Origin: Actinomadura alba
Lineage (GTDB): Bacteria; Actinomycetota; Actinomycetes; Streptosporangiales; Streptosporangiaceae
DNA: 64,000 nt
Reading direction: 5' to 3'
NCBI RefSeq assembly: GCF_014323705.1
Contig: NZ_JABVEC010000005.1
Span: 186,001 to 250,000 of the forward strand
Shown piece by piece: positions 1-8,462 of the stretch; positions within the stretch are counted from its first letter, which is position 1; every line of letters begins with the position of its first letter. The position numbers and the translations under genes were made by a program. Under the pieces are notes generated by a model. The model saw nothing but the letters and a program-made list of their open reading frames with translations. It had not been told where the DNA came from and made no database searches.

Positions 1-2
1 TC

Positions 3-125
3 CGCGAGGGCATGGACGTCGCCCGCCAGGACGGTCCGGGGCACCGCCTGGCCGGCACCGGCGTCGGCGCCGAGGGCGATGCCGATGCCGATGCCGATGG
101 TCCGGACCGTGCGTCCGGCGGCTGA
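3..125 (+). CDS. C-terminal tail of an unidentified protein (5' truncated by window edge)
   Basis: The frame beginning at base 3 is open to a TGA at 123-125 and gives about 40 residues with no recognisable domain. It ends 13 bases before the convergent dehydrogenase gene, a spacing typical of convergent neighbours. A short run of GATGCC units encodes alternating Asp-Ala near the end. The product cannot be identified from this tail, and the assignment rests only on frame and spacing. Confidence 0.3.
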   Translation, partial: REGMDVARQDGPGHRLAGTGVGAEGDADADADGPDRASGG

Positions 126-138
126 GCCGGACGGCGTC

Positions 139-1632
139 TCAGCCGCCGAGCCCGTCGACGCAGAGGTACTTCAGCTCGGTGAACTCGTCGATGCCGTGCC
201 GCGAGCCCTCGCGGCCCACCCCCGACTCCTTCATCCCGCCGAACGGCGCGCCCTCATAGGAGATCAGGCCGGTGTTCACGCCGACGACGCCGAACTCGAG
301 GGCCTCGCCGACCCGCCACATCCGGCCCAGGTCGGTGGTGAAGAAGTACGAGGCGAGGCCGAACGGCGTGTCGTTGGCCATCGCGATCGCCTCGTCCTCG
401 GTGCTGAACTCGATCACGGCGGCCACCGGGCCGAACGTCTCCTCCCGCGCCACCAGCATGCCGGGCCGCACCCCGGTGAGCAGGGTGGGCTCGAAGAAGG
501 TGCGACCGAGCGGGTGCCGGCCGCCGCCGCTGACCACGGTGGCCCCCCCGGCGACGGCGTCGCCGATGTGCCGCTGCACCTTCTCGACCGCGGCCTCCGA
601 GATCAGCGGGCCCTGCTCGGAGCCGTCCTCGAACCCGTTGCCGACGGTCAGCTCCTCGATGGCCGTACGGAACCGCTGGACGAAGGCGTCGTGGATGCCG
701 GACTGCACGATGACCCGGTTGGCGCAGACGCACGTCTGCCCGGCGTTGCGGAACTTCGAGGCCATCGCACCGGCGACCGCCGCGTCCAGGTCGGCGTCGT
801 CGAACACGATGAGCGGCGCGTTGCCGCCGAGCTCCAGAGCGACCTTCTTCACGGTGCGCGCGCTCTGGGCCATCAGCAGCTTGCCGACCTCGGTCGAGCC
901 GGTGAAGCTCAGCGCCCGCACCCCCGGGTGCGAGGTCAGGATCTCGCCGATCGTCGCCGGGGGACCGGCCACCACGCTGAGGACACCGTCCGGGACGCCC
1001 GCCCTGGCGCCGAGCTCGGCGAGTGCGGTGGCCGACAGCGGCGTCTCCTCGGCCGGCTTGATGATCATTGGGCAGCCGGCGGCGAGGGCCGGTCCGGCCT
1101 TGCGCAGGATCATGGCCGAGGGGAAGTTCCAGGGTGTGATGGCCGCGCTCACGCCGACCGGCTGGCGCAGGGTGAGCAGCCTGCGCCCGGCGACGTTCGT
1201 CGGGATGACCTCGCCGTAGGTGCGCTTGCACTCCTCGGCGTACCACTCGACGAAGCCCGCACCGTACAGGATCTCACCGCGCGCCTCGGCGAGTGGCTTG
1301 CCCTGTTCCGCGGTGAGGATGGCCGCCAGGTCGTCGGCGTTGGCGACGATGAGGTCGTACCACCGGCGCATGACGCGTGCGCGTTCGATCGCGGTCGTCG
1401 TGCCCCAGGCAGGGGCCGCCGCCTCGGCCGCCTCGATGCCGCGCCGGACATCGGCGTCGGTCGCGTCGGCCATCCGCGCGATGACGGCGCCGGTGGCGGG
1501 GTCGACGACGTCGGTGCGCCGCCCGGCCGAGCCGGGCGTCCAGGCGCCGCCGATGAAGAGGTCCTCCCGCAGCAGGCTCGGATCGCGCAGCTGAGAACGG
1601 TCGAAGGTCGAGTCCACGGCGTCAGCCTCCAT
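139..1632 (-). CDS. gabD: NAD(P)+-dependent succinate-semialdehyde dehydrogenase (aldehyde dehydrogenase family)
   Basis: A full-length 497-residue aldehyde dehydrogenase. Visible motifs are the cofactor region ITPWNF (N169) with IKPAEETPLS (K192), FTGSTEVGK at 243-251, the general-base glutamate in LELGG (E267), and the catalytic cysteine in NAGQTCVC (C301). The family oxidises an aldehyde to an acid in the cytoplasm; this subgroup usually handles succinate or glutarate semialdehyde. It is divergent from a class III aminotransferase 160 bases away. That suggests a pair in which the transaminase makes a semialdehyde from an omega-amino acid and this enzyme oxidises it. The exact semialdehyde is inferred. 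The ATG start at 1632 has only a weak ribosome site. Confidence 0.85.
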   Translation of the reverse strand: MEADAVDSTFDRSQLRDPSLLREDLFIGGAWTPGSAGRRTDVVDPATGAVIARMADATDADVRRGIEAAEAAAPAWGTTTAIERARVMRRWYDLIVANADDLAAILTAEQGKPLAEARGEILYGAGFVEWYAEECKRTYGEVIPTNVAGRRLLTLRQPVGVSAAITPWNFPSAMILRKAGPALAAGCPMIIKPAEETPLSATALAELGARAGVPDGVLSVVAGPPATIGEILTSHPGVRALSFTGSTEVGKLLMAQSARTVKKVALELGGNAPLIVFDDADLDAAVAGAMASKFRNAGQTCVCANRVIVQSGIHDAFVQRFRTAIEELTVGNGFEDGSEQGPLISEAAVEKVQRHIGDAVAGGATVVSGGGRHPLGRTFFEPTLLTGVRPGMLVAREETFGPVAAVIEFSTEDEAIAMANDTPFGLASYFFTTDLGRMWRVGEALEFGVVGVNTGLISYEGAPFGGMKESGVGREGSRHGIDEFTELKYLCVDGLGG

Positions 1633-1792
1633 GCCCGGATACCCGGCAGATCTGTCGAAATTCTGTTATCCCGGCACCCCGGTGGCCGGATAGCGGCCAA
1701 CAGTACGCCACGCGGCCATTTGTTGCTACATTGACCTCGCGGTCGCCGGCTCGGCCCCCGACCCCGGTCCCCCCACACACCGACTCCCATGG
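1633..1792. promoter_or_regulatory. Divergent control region with three CCGGATA-type boxes
   Basis: This gap separates the semialdehyde dehydrogenase from the aminotransferase operon. CCGGATA occurs at 1635-1641 and 1686-1692, and an inverted near-copy TATCCCGG lies at 1667-1674. Three copies within 60 bases of a divergent promoter suggest a regulator site, but no regulator gene is adjacent. No convincing -35/-10 pair was found. Confidence 0.35.
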
Positions 1793-3175
1793 ATGCAGGC
1801 GCGAATGACGATCGAGGACATCGACAAAGAGTTCTTCTTCCACCCGTTCACGCACGTGCGCGAGCACGAGCGGGTCGGGCCGCTGACCATCGTCGAGGGG
1901 CACGGATCGACGCTGACCGACACGCGGGGGCGGGCGTACCTCGACGCGATGGCCGGCCTGTGGTGCGTCAACATCGGCTACGGCAACGCCGAGATGGCCG
2001 AGACGCTGCGCGACCAGACGGAGCGGCTGGCGTACTACCACACCTTCGCGTCCATGGGGAACGAGCCGGTCGCGCGGCTGGCCCAGCGGCTCATCGCGAT
2101 GGCGCCGGGCTCGATGTCCAAGGTGTTCTTCGGCAACAGCGGCTCCGACGCGAACGACACCCAGGTCAAGCTCGTCTGGTACTACAACAACGTCCTGGGC
2201 CGGCCGGAGAAGAAGAAGATCATCTCGCGCGACCGCGGCTACCACGGGGTGACGGTGATGTCCGGCAGCCTGTGCGGTCTGCCCAACATGCACGCCGGGT
2301 TCGATCTGCCGCTGCCGATGGTGCACTTCGTGCGCGCACCCCACCGGCTGTGGGAGGCGGAGCCGGGACAGAGCGAGGAGGAATTCGTCCAGGGGCTCGC
2401 CGACGAACTCGAGCGGCTGATCCTCGCTGAGGGGCCGGACACCGTCGCCGCCTTCATCGCCGAGCCCGTGCAGGCCGCCGGCGGAGTCATCGTCCCGCCC
2501 AAGTCGTACTTCCCCGCGATCCAGGAGGTGCTGCGCAAGTACGACGTGCTGCTCATCGCCGACGAGGTCGTCTGCGGATTCGGCCGGCTCGGGCAGAACT
2601 TCGGCTCCGAGGTCTTCGGGATGACCCCCGACCTCATCACCGTCGCCAAGGGCATCACGTCGGCGTACATCCCGCTCTCGGCCTGCCTCGTCTCCGAGAG
2701 CGTGTGGGACGTCATCGCGAGCGGGTCGGACAAGTACGGCGTCTTCAGCCACGGCTACACCTACTCCGCGCACCCGCTGGCGGCCGCCGCGGCCATGACC
2801 AACCTCGACATCATCGAGCGCGACGGGCTCATCCCGCAGGCCAAGGCCCGTGGCGAGCGTCTCGCCGAGCGGCTGCGGGCCGAGTTCGGCGACCACCCGC
2901 TGGTGGGGGAGGTGCGCGGTGACGGTCTGCTCGGGGCGGTCGAGTTCGTCCGGTCCACCGACCCGCTGACGGCGTTCGACCCGGCGCTGAAGGTGGCGCC
3001 CGCGGTCGTGCGGCGCAGCCGCGAGCTCGGTGTGATCAGCAGGGCCCTGCCGGCCGCCGACACGATCGCGTTCTCGCCGCCGTTCGTGGTGACCGAGGCC
3101 GAGATCGATGAGATGGCGGCGGTGGCGCGGCGGGCGCTGGACGACGTGGCGGCGGAGCTTCGTCTCCTGCCATGA
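1793..3175 (+). CDS. Class III (omega) aminotransferase, PLP-dependent
   Basis: A 460-residue fold-type I aminotransferase of the beta-alanine/putrescine/taurine-pyruvate group. It has LYLD-type N-terminal strands with AMAGLWCVNIGYG, the phosphate-binding FFGNSGSDAND, the cofactor aspartate in LLIADEVV (D257), and the PLP lysine in TVAKGITSAYIPL (K286). It would move an omega-amino group to pyruvate or another keto acid, giving a semialdehyde. It is the first gene of the operon and overlaps the next gene by four bases (ATGA), so translation is coupled. An in-frame ATG at 1805 is an equally plausible start because neither has a strong ribosome site. The amino donor is unknown; the divergent semialdehyde dehydrogenase points to an omega-amino acid or diamine. 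Confidence 0.85.
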   Translation: MQARMTIEDIDKEFFFHPFTHVREHERVGPLTIVEGHGSTLTDTRGRAYLDAMAGLWCVNIGYGNAEMAETLRDQTERLAYYHTFASMGNEPVARLAQRLIAMAPGSMSKVFFGNSGSDANDTQVKLVWYYNNVLGRPEKKKIISRDRGYHGVTVMSGSLCGLPNMHAGFDLPLPMVHFVRAPHRLWEAEPGQSEEEFVQGLADELERLILAEGPDTVAAFIAEPVQAAGGVIVPPKSYFPAIQEVLRKYDVLLIADEVVCGFGRLGQNFGSEVFGMTPDLITVAKGITSAYIPLSACLVSESVWDVIASGSDKYGVFSHGYTYSAHPLAAAAAMTNLDIIERDGLIPQAKARGERLAERLRAEFGDHPLVGEVRGDGLLGAVEFVRSTDPLTAFDPALKVAPAVVRRSRELGVISRALPAADTIAFSPPFVVTEAEIDEMAAVARRALDDVAAELRLLP

Positions 3176-4320
3176 CCGAAGCACCACCGCAGGCACCACC
3201 GGCCCGCCCGGCGTCCCTCGGCGTGATCGTCAATCCGATCGCCGGGATGGGCGGCCGGGTGGGCCTGCACGGCACCGACGGGCCGGCGCTCGAGGCGGCG
3301 TTGCGCCGGGGTGCCGACGCGGTCGCGCCGTACAGGGCGCGCCGTGCGCTGAACCGGCTGCGCGAACTCGCGCCGGGGGTACCGGTGCTGGCGGCGGCCG
3401 GCCCGATGGGCGGCGACCACCTGACCGGGGAAGGCTGGACCGTCCGTACGCTGCCCCGCTCCCGCACCGGGCCGACCACGGCGGCGGACACGCGCGACGC
3501 CGCGCGGGCGATGGTCGAGTCCGGCGTCTCGCTTCTGCTGTTCGCCGGCGGTGACGGTACGGCCCGCGACATCGTCGACGTGGTGGGCACCGCCGTGCCC
3601 GTCCTCGGCGTGCCGTCCGGGGTGAAGATGCACTCCGGCGTGTTCGCGACGGGGCCGGAGGCGGCGGGCGAGACGGCGGCCCGCTATGTCGCCGATCCGG
3701 CCCGCGCCCGGTGTGCCGACGCCGAGGTGGTCGATCTCGCCGGCGATGACCTGGCGAGCGCCGCACCCCGGATGTTCGGCATCGCGAGAGTGCCCGACGC
3801 GAGGAGTTCCCTGCAGCGCGCCAAGGCGTTCACCGCCGGGGCGGACGACGCGGACCTCGTGGCGCTGGGCCGCGAGATCGCCCGCGAGATGCCCGCGGAC
3901 CGGCTGTACCTGCTCGGGCCGGGCACCACGGTGGCGCACGTCAACGCCGCGCTCGGGCTGCAAGCATCGCGCCTCGGCGTCGACGCCGTACTCGACGGGC
4001 GCCTGCTCGCCGCCGACGCGAGCGAGGCCGAGTTGCTGTCGCTGCTCCGGCGGCATCCGGCGGCGACGCTGGTGCTCGGGGTCGTGGGCGGCCAGGGCTT
4101 CCTGCTCGGGCGGGGCAACCAGCAGATCAGCGCCGCCGTGCTCGACGCGGTCGGCGCCGGGAACATCGAGATTCTCGCCGCGCGCGGCAAGATCGCCGCG
4201 CTCGATCCTCCGACGCTGCGGATCGACGTCGGCGACGAGCACGCGACCGCTCCGATCACCGGCTACCGCAAGGTGCGCACGGGGCGGGGCAGGAGCACCG
4301 TCTTGCGGATCGTGGCCTAG
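3172..4320 (+). CDS. ATP-NAD kinase / AcoX-like protein
   Basis: A 382-residue member of the NAD-kinase-like fold, in the AcoX-type branch rather than the housekeeping NAD kinase. It opens with VIVNPIAGMGG (18-28) and carries the nucleotide-binding GGDGT at 126-130, followed by GVPSGVKMHSGVF, typical of this branch. Housekeeping NAD kinases are usually near 300 residues, so this one is longer. AcoX relatives sit in acetoin and other catabolic operons and their reaction is not settled. The start overlaps the aminotransferase stop by four bases. Its conserved place beside P-protein-like subunits suggests it supplies or modifies a nucleotide cofactor for this pathway, which is inference. Confidence 0.75.
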   Translation: MTEAPPQAPPARPASLGVIVNPIAGMGGRVGLHGTDGPALEAALRRGADAVAPYRARRALNRLRELAPGVPVLAAAGPMGGDHLTGEGWTVRTLPRSRTGPTTAADTRDAARAMVESGVSLLLFAGGDGTARDIVDVVGTAVPVLGVPSGVKMHSGVFATGPEAAGETAARYVADPARARCADAEVVDLAGDDLASAAPRMFGIARVPDARSSLQRAKAFTAGADDADLVALGREIAREMPADRLYLLGPGTTVAHVNAALGLQASRLGVDAVLDGRLLAADASEAELLSLLRRHPAATLVLGVVGGQGFLLGRGNQQISAAVLDAVGAGNIEILAARGKIAALDPPTLRIDVGDEHATAPITGYRKVRTGRGRSTVLRIVA

Positions 4321-4350
4321 CCCAACGAGCGAACGTGCACAGAAGGGACC

Positions 4351-5751
4351 GTGACCGTGGCACATCCATATATGCCGAACTCGACGCCGGATGCGAAGAC
4401 CGCGATGATGCGGGCGGTCGGCATCACGGATGTCGACGAGCTGTTCGAACAGATCCCGGCCGACCACCTCACGGCGAAACCGATCGGCCTCGACGCCGGC
4501 ATCGCGGCCGAGTCGACGGTGCGCCGGCACGTGCGGCGGTTGCTCGACCGCAACGACAGCTGCGCCGAGAACCTGAACTTCCTCGGTGCCGGGTGCTGGC
4601 AGCACTACGTGCCGGCCGTGTGCGACGAGATCGCCTCACGCAGCGAGTTCCTGACCCCGGTGTGGGGCACGCCGTCCTCCGACCACGGCCGTAACCAGGC
4701 CTGGTTCGAGTACGCCTCACAGCTCGGCGAGCTGGTCGGGATGGAGTTCGTCGGCCTGCCCGTCTACAGCTGGGGCGCGGCGGCCGGGCACGCCGTACGG
4801 ATGGCGGCCCGGCTCACCGGCCGGCACGAGGTCGTCGTGCCGAGCACGCTCGACCCCGAGCGCCTGGCCGTCATCCGGACCTACTGCGGCCCGGGCGAGG
4901 GGAACGATCCGATCACCGTCGTCGTCGCCCGCCACGACCCGGCCACCGGCCGGGTGGACCTGGCCGACCTCGAGGCCAAGGTGGGCGAGGCCACCGCGGC
5001 CGTGTACCTCGAGACCCCCAATCACCTGGGCGTCATCGAGGCCGACGCGGCAGCCGTGGCGCGGCTCGCGCGCAGCCACGGCGCCGAGACCATCGTCGGC
5101 GTCGACCCGATCTCGCTCGGCGTCCTCATGCCGCCGCCGGAGTACGGCGCCGACATCGTCGTGGGCACCACCCAGCCGCTCGGAGTGCACCTCAACGCCG
5201 GTGGTGGCGTCGGCGGCTTCATCGCCACCCGCGACGACGAGCGTTACGCCCGTGAGTACCCGACCCTGCAGGTCAGCCTGTGCGACACCATCGTGCCCGG
5301 TGAGCGCGCGTTCGGCATGACGCTGTTCCACCAGACCTCGTACGGGTCGAGGGAGGACGGCAACGACTGGACCGGCAACTCCGTCTACCTGTGGACGGTG
5401 GTCAACGCCGTCTACATGGCCCTCATGGGTCCGCAGGGGTTCGCCGACATCGGCGAGACGATCGCGGCGAACAGCGCCTACGCGGCCCGGCGCATCGGTG
5501 AGGTACCCGGCCTCCGGGTGCTCTGGCCATCGGGGTTCTTCAAGGAGTTCGTCGTGGACTTCACCGGCACCGGCCGGTCCGTCGCGGCGGTCAACGGCTT
5601 CCTGCGCGACCGGGGCATCTTCGGCGGCAAGGACCTCTCGGCGGACTTCCCCGAGCTCGGTCAGGCGGCCCTCTACTGCGTCACCGAGATCCACACGGCA
5701 GACGACATCACCGCGCTGGTCAGCGCCCTCAACGAGGCGGTCACGGCATGA
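4351..5751 (+). CDS. GcvPA-like PLP-fold subunit with non-canonical substrate loops
   Basis: A 466-residue homologue of the N-terminal half of glycine decarboxylase (P-protein subunit 1). The family signature NFLGAGCWQHYVP (76-88) is present. Canonical GcvPA has a YTPYQ-x-E-x-SQG loop and a MYDG-A-TA stretch; here they read LTPVWGTPSSDHGRNQ (101-116) and VYSWGAAAG (138-146). The acidic and aromatic residues that line the glycine site are therefore not conserved. AGAAGGGA lies just upstream of the GTG at 4351, and a second GTG at 4357 is possible. The gene ends in an ATGA overlap with the GcvPB-like gene. No gcvT, gcvH or lpd is present. A standard annotation would call it glycine dehydrogenase subunit 1; the loops argue for another substrate. 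Confidence 0.8.
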   Translation: MTVAHPYMPNSTPDAKTAMMRAVGITDVDELFEQIPADHLTAKPIGLDAGIAAESTVRRHVRRLLDRNDSCAENLNFLGAGCWQHYVPAVCDEIASRSEFLTPVWGTPSSDHGRNQAWFEYASQLGELVGMEFVGLPVYSWGAAAGHAVRMAARLTGRHEVVVPSTLDPERLAVIRTYCGPGEGNDPITVVVARHDPATGRVDLADLEAKVGEATAAVYLETPNHLGVIEADAAAVARLARSHGAETIVGVDPISLGVLMPPPEYGADIVVGTTQPLGVHLNAGGGVGGFIATRDDERYAREYPTLQVSLCDTIVPGERAFGMTLFHQTSYGSREDGNDWTGNSVYLWTVVNAVYMALMGPQGFADIGETIAANSAYAARRIGEVPGLRVLWPSGFFKEFVVDFTGTGRSVAAVNGFLRDRGIFGGKDLSADFPELGQAALYCVTEIHTADDITALVSALNEAVTA

Positions 5752-7355
5752 ACGACGGGATGAGCCACGGCGTGAACGGCACGAATACCACGGGCGGCCT
5801 GAACCGCGCGGACGGTACGGCACGTCGCTACCACGCCGCGGTCTGGGACGAGCCGCTGATCATGGAGCAGGGTGCGCCCGGCCGTCGCGGTACCGTGCCG
5901 CCCGGTCCCATGGAGGGTGCGGGCGGCGGCGACCCGCTGCCGGCGGGCGTGCGCCGTACAACCCCGCCGGATCTGCCGGAGGCGGCCGAACCCGACGTGC
6001 TGCGGCACTACCTGCGCCTGTCGCAGCAGACGATGGGCATGGTCGGGATCAGCCTCTTCGGTACCTGCACGATGAAGTACAACCCGAGGGTCAACGAACT
6101 GCTCGCCGCGCGCGACCAGGTCGCCGAGGTGCACCCGCACCAGGACGACGGCAGCATCCAGGGCCTGCTCGAGATCGTCCACCGGTTCGACCTGATGCTC
6201 CGCGAGCTCTCCGGAATGGGCCGGTTCGTGTTCCAGGCCGGGGGCGGCGCGGCGGCCGCGTACCTCCACGCGTGCGTCACCCGCGCCTACCACGAGTCGC
6301 GCGGTGAACTGGCGCAGCGGCGCGACGTCATCACCACCGCGCAGGCCCACCCCTGCAACCCGGCCACCGCGGCGGCGGCCGGATTCAACGTGATCACCTT
6401 GCCCGTCGAGCGGGACGGTCACCCGTCGCTCGAAGCGCTGCGGGCGGTCGTGAGCGACCGTACGGCGTCGCTGATGATCAACAACCCGGACGACATGGGC
6501 ATCTACAACCCGCACATCAAGCAGTGGGTCGACATCGTGCACGAGGCCGGCGGCCTGTGCTTCTACGACCACGCCAACTTCAACGGGGTGATGGGCCGCA
6601 TCAAGGCGGCCGAGCTGGGCTTCGACGCGTGCATGTTCATGCTGCACAAGACGTTCGGCGTCCCGAAGGGCGGCGGCGGTCCGGCGGTCGGCGCGTACGG
6701 CTGCACGCCCGAACTCGAACGGTTCCTGCCCGGCCCGCTGGTGGTCCAGACAGACTCCGGCTACGAGCGGCGCGAGAACCCCGAGGGGATCGGCCGCGTG
6801 CGTGAGTTCCTCGGCAACCTGCCCCAGGTGGTCAAGGCCTACTCGTGGCTGCTGGCGATGGGAGCCGACGGCATCCGCGAGGCGGCCGACATCTCGGTGC
6901 TGGCCAACAACTACATGGAGGCGCGGCTGCTCGCGGTCCCCGGCGTCACGAAGTCGTTCGACCACCTGACCCTCCGGCGGCTGGAGATGACCCGGTTCAG
7001 CCTCGGCGAGTACACCGAGCAGACGGGCGTGACCGCCGTGGACGTCCAGAACCGCATGACCGACTTCGGCGTCGACGCGTTCTGGCTCAGCCACGAGCCG
7101 TGGATCGTGCCGGAGCCGTTCACGCCCGAGGCCGGCGAAGGGTGGTCGCTGGAGGACATCGACTACTGGATCGACGTGCTCGCGTACGTCATGGAAGAAG
7201 GGCGCACCTCCCCGGCGATGGTCAAGTCGGCCCCGCACAACCAGGTCGTGGCTCAGATCGACGGGTCGTCGCTGGACGACCCGTCCCGCTGGGCGACGAC
7301 ATGGCGCGCCTATCAGCGCAAGAACGCCCAGCGGGCGAACGCCGCCGGACGGTGA
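5748..7355 (+). CDS. GcvPB-like PLP-binding subunit with altered active-site loop
   Basis: A 535-residue homologue of the C-terminal half of glycine decarboxylase. The PLP lysine is K301 in LHKTFGVPKGGGGPA. Canonical P-proteins read PHGGGGPG here, so His is replaced by Lys and the last Gly by Ala. The downstream IGRVREFLGN matches the usual IGRV-x-x-FYGN. The first 50 or so residues are a low-complexity polar extension. Coupled by ATGA to the GcvPA-like subunit, it should form an alpha2beta2-type PLP enzyme in the cytoplasm. Fold and cofactor are secure. Glycine as substrate is doubtful because both subunits deviate in substrate loops and no lipoyl H-protein gene is in the operon. Confidence 0.8.
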   Translation: MNDGMSHGVNGTNTTGGLNRADGTARRYHAAVWDEPLIMEQGAPGRRGTVPPGPMEGAGGGDPLPAGVRRTTPPDLPEAAEPDVLRHYLRLSQQTMGMVGISLFGTCTMKYNPRVNELLAARDQVAEVHPHQDDGSIQGLLEIVHRFDLMLRELSGMGRFVFQAGGGAAAAYLHACVTRAYHESRGELAQRRDVITTAQAHPCNPATAAAAGFNVITLPVERDGHPSLEALRAVVSDRTASLMINNPDDMGIYNPHIKQWVDIVHEAGGLCFYDHANFNGVMGRIKAAELGFDACMFMLHKTFGVPKGGGGPAVGAYGCTPELERFLPGPLVVQTDSGYERRENPEGIGRVREFLGNLPQVVKAYSWLLAMGADGIREAADISVLANNYMEARLLAVPGVTKSFDHLTLRRLEMTRFSLGEYTEQTGVTAVDVQNRMTDFGVDAFWLSHEPWIVPEPFTPEAGEGWSLEDIDYWIDVLAYVMEEGRTSPAMVKSAPHNQVVAQIDGSSLDDPSRWATTWRAYQRKNAQRANAAGR

Positions 7356-7360
7356 GTGCC

Positions 7361-8365
7361 ATGTGGGAGCAGGAGCAGGAGCCGGAGCGGGTGCAGGAGC
7401 GGGAGCCGGCGCCCGTCGCGATCGTCGGAGCGGGCAGCATCGGCGCGGCGTGGGCGATCGTGTTCGCCCGCGCCGGTCACCGCGTCGCACTGCACGACAC
7501 CGATGCCGATCGCGCCGCGACGGCGCTCGCCGAGATCGAGAGCCGGCTCGCGGAGCTCGCCGGCTTCGGCCTCGTCGAGGGCGATGTCGCCGCCGTGCTG
7601 GGCCGCGTGAGGGTCGCGGCCGACCTCGGCGAGGCGCTCGAGGACGCCGTGTACGTCCAGGAGTGCGTGGTCGAGTCGCGCGAGGTCAAGCGGGAGCTGT
7701 TCGCCGAGCTCGACCGCCGCACCGGGCCCGACGCCGTCCTGGCCAGCTCCACGTCGATGATCCCCTGCTCGGAGTTCGCGGTCGAACTGCCCGGGCGAGC
7801 GCGATGTCTCGTCGTGCACCCCGGCAACCCGCCGTACCTGCTGCCGGTCGCCGAGCTCGCCCCCGCGCCCTTCACCGCCCCGGAGACGATCGCCCGCGCG
7901 AGGGCGTTGCTGTCGGCGGCGGGCATGGTCCCCGTCCTGGTGGGCGGGGAGAACGAGGGATTCATCTTCAACCGGCTGCAGGGCGCCCTGCTGCGGGAGG
8001 CCTACTGTCTCGTACGGGACGGCGTCGCATCACCGGCCGACGTCGACCTGGTCGTCAGCGCGGGGCTGGGCCGGCGCTGGGCCGTCCTCGGGCCGTTCGC
8101 CACAGCGGAGCTGAACACGCGGGGCGGTATCGAGCGCCACGCCCTGCTGCTCGGCCCGGCGTACGCCCGGATGGGCGCCGAACGGGGCCAGGACGACCCG
8201 TGGACGCCCGACCTCGTCGCCCGCGTCGCGTCGAGCGTGCACGAGAGCCTGCCGGCCGAGGAGTGGGCCGAGCACGTGAGCCGGCGCGATCGCGCGCTCA
8301 TGCGGCTCGAGCGGGCCAGGCGCGCGGACCCCGAGCTGTTCACCGGCTTCACCCGAACCGATTAG
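7361..8365 (+). CDS. 3-hydroxyacyl-CoA dehydrogenase-fold oxidoreductase (lambda-crystallin / L-gulonate 3-dehydrogenase-like)
   Basis: A 334-residue NAD-dependent dehydrogenase. The Rossmann motif VAIVGAGSIG spans 19-28. ASSTS at 128-132 and HPGNPPYLLPVAEL (H153, E165) match the CRYL1/L-gulonate dehydrogenase subgroup, which oxidises free hydroxy acids, more than the CoA-linked fatty-acid enzymes. The N-terminus is a Glu/Gln/Pro-rich stretch encoded by a GAGCAG-like hexamer run. It starts five bases after the GcvPB-like stop, so it belongs to the same operon and probably oxidises a hydroxy-acid product or intermediate. The precise substrate cannot be read. Confidence 0.75.
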   Translation: MWEQEQEPERVQEREPAPVAIVGAGSIGAAWAIVFARAGHRVALHDTDADRAATALAEIESRLAELAGFGLVEGDVAAVLGRVRVAADLGEALEDAVYVQECVVESREVKRELFAELDRRTGPDAVLASSTSMIPCSEFAVELPGRARCLVVHPGNPPYLLPVAELAPAPFTAPETIARARALLSAAGMVPVLVGGENEGFIFNRLQGALLREAYCLVRDGVASPADVDLVVSAGLGRRWAVLGPFATAELNTRGGIERHALLLGPAYARMGAERGQDDPWTPDLVARVASSVHESLPAEEWAEHVSRRDRALMRLERARRADPELFTGFTRTD

Positions 8366-8462
8366 CGCCGCCTGCGGCCGGCCACAGGGTGGTGCGCCTG
8401 GTCCGGGGGAAGGCTGAAGTCGTGACCGGGTGGCCGGAGCGATCGAGGACAGGAGTCGTGCG

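Noticed and set aside
79-1734. Long plus-strand open frame opposite the semialdehyde dehydrogenase
   Set aside because: Its translation is low-complexity Arg/Gly/Ala and Glu/Val-rich with no domain, and the minus strand carries a perfect dehydrogenase. It is a GC-rich shadow.
4321-4350. Glycine riboswitch ahead of the P-protein genes
   Set aside because: Only 30 bases separate the genes, with no aptamer-like structure. Transcription probably comes from the aminotransferase promoter.
2761-4605. 614-codon minus-strand frame across the aminotransferase and kinase genes
   Set aside because: It spans two genes with clear motifs on the other strand and has no recognisable domain.
4351-7355. Plain glycine cleavage system
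   Set aside because: gcvT, gcvH and lpd are absent and substrate loops are changed, so I did not use the gcvPA/gcvPB symbols.
7363-7420. GAGCAG-type hexamer run as a regulatory repeat
   Set aside because: It lies inside the N-terminal coding sequence and only encodes a Glu/Gln/Pro-rich stretch.
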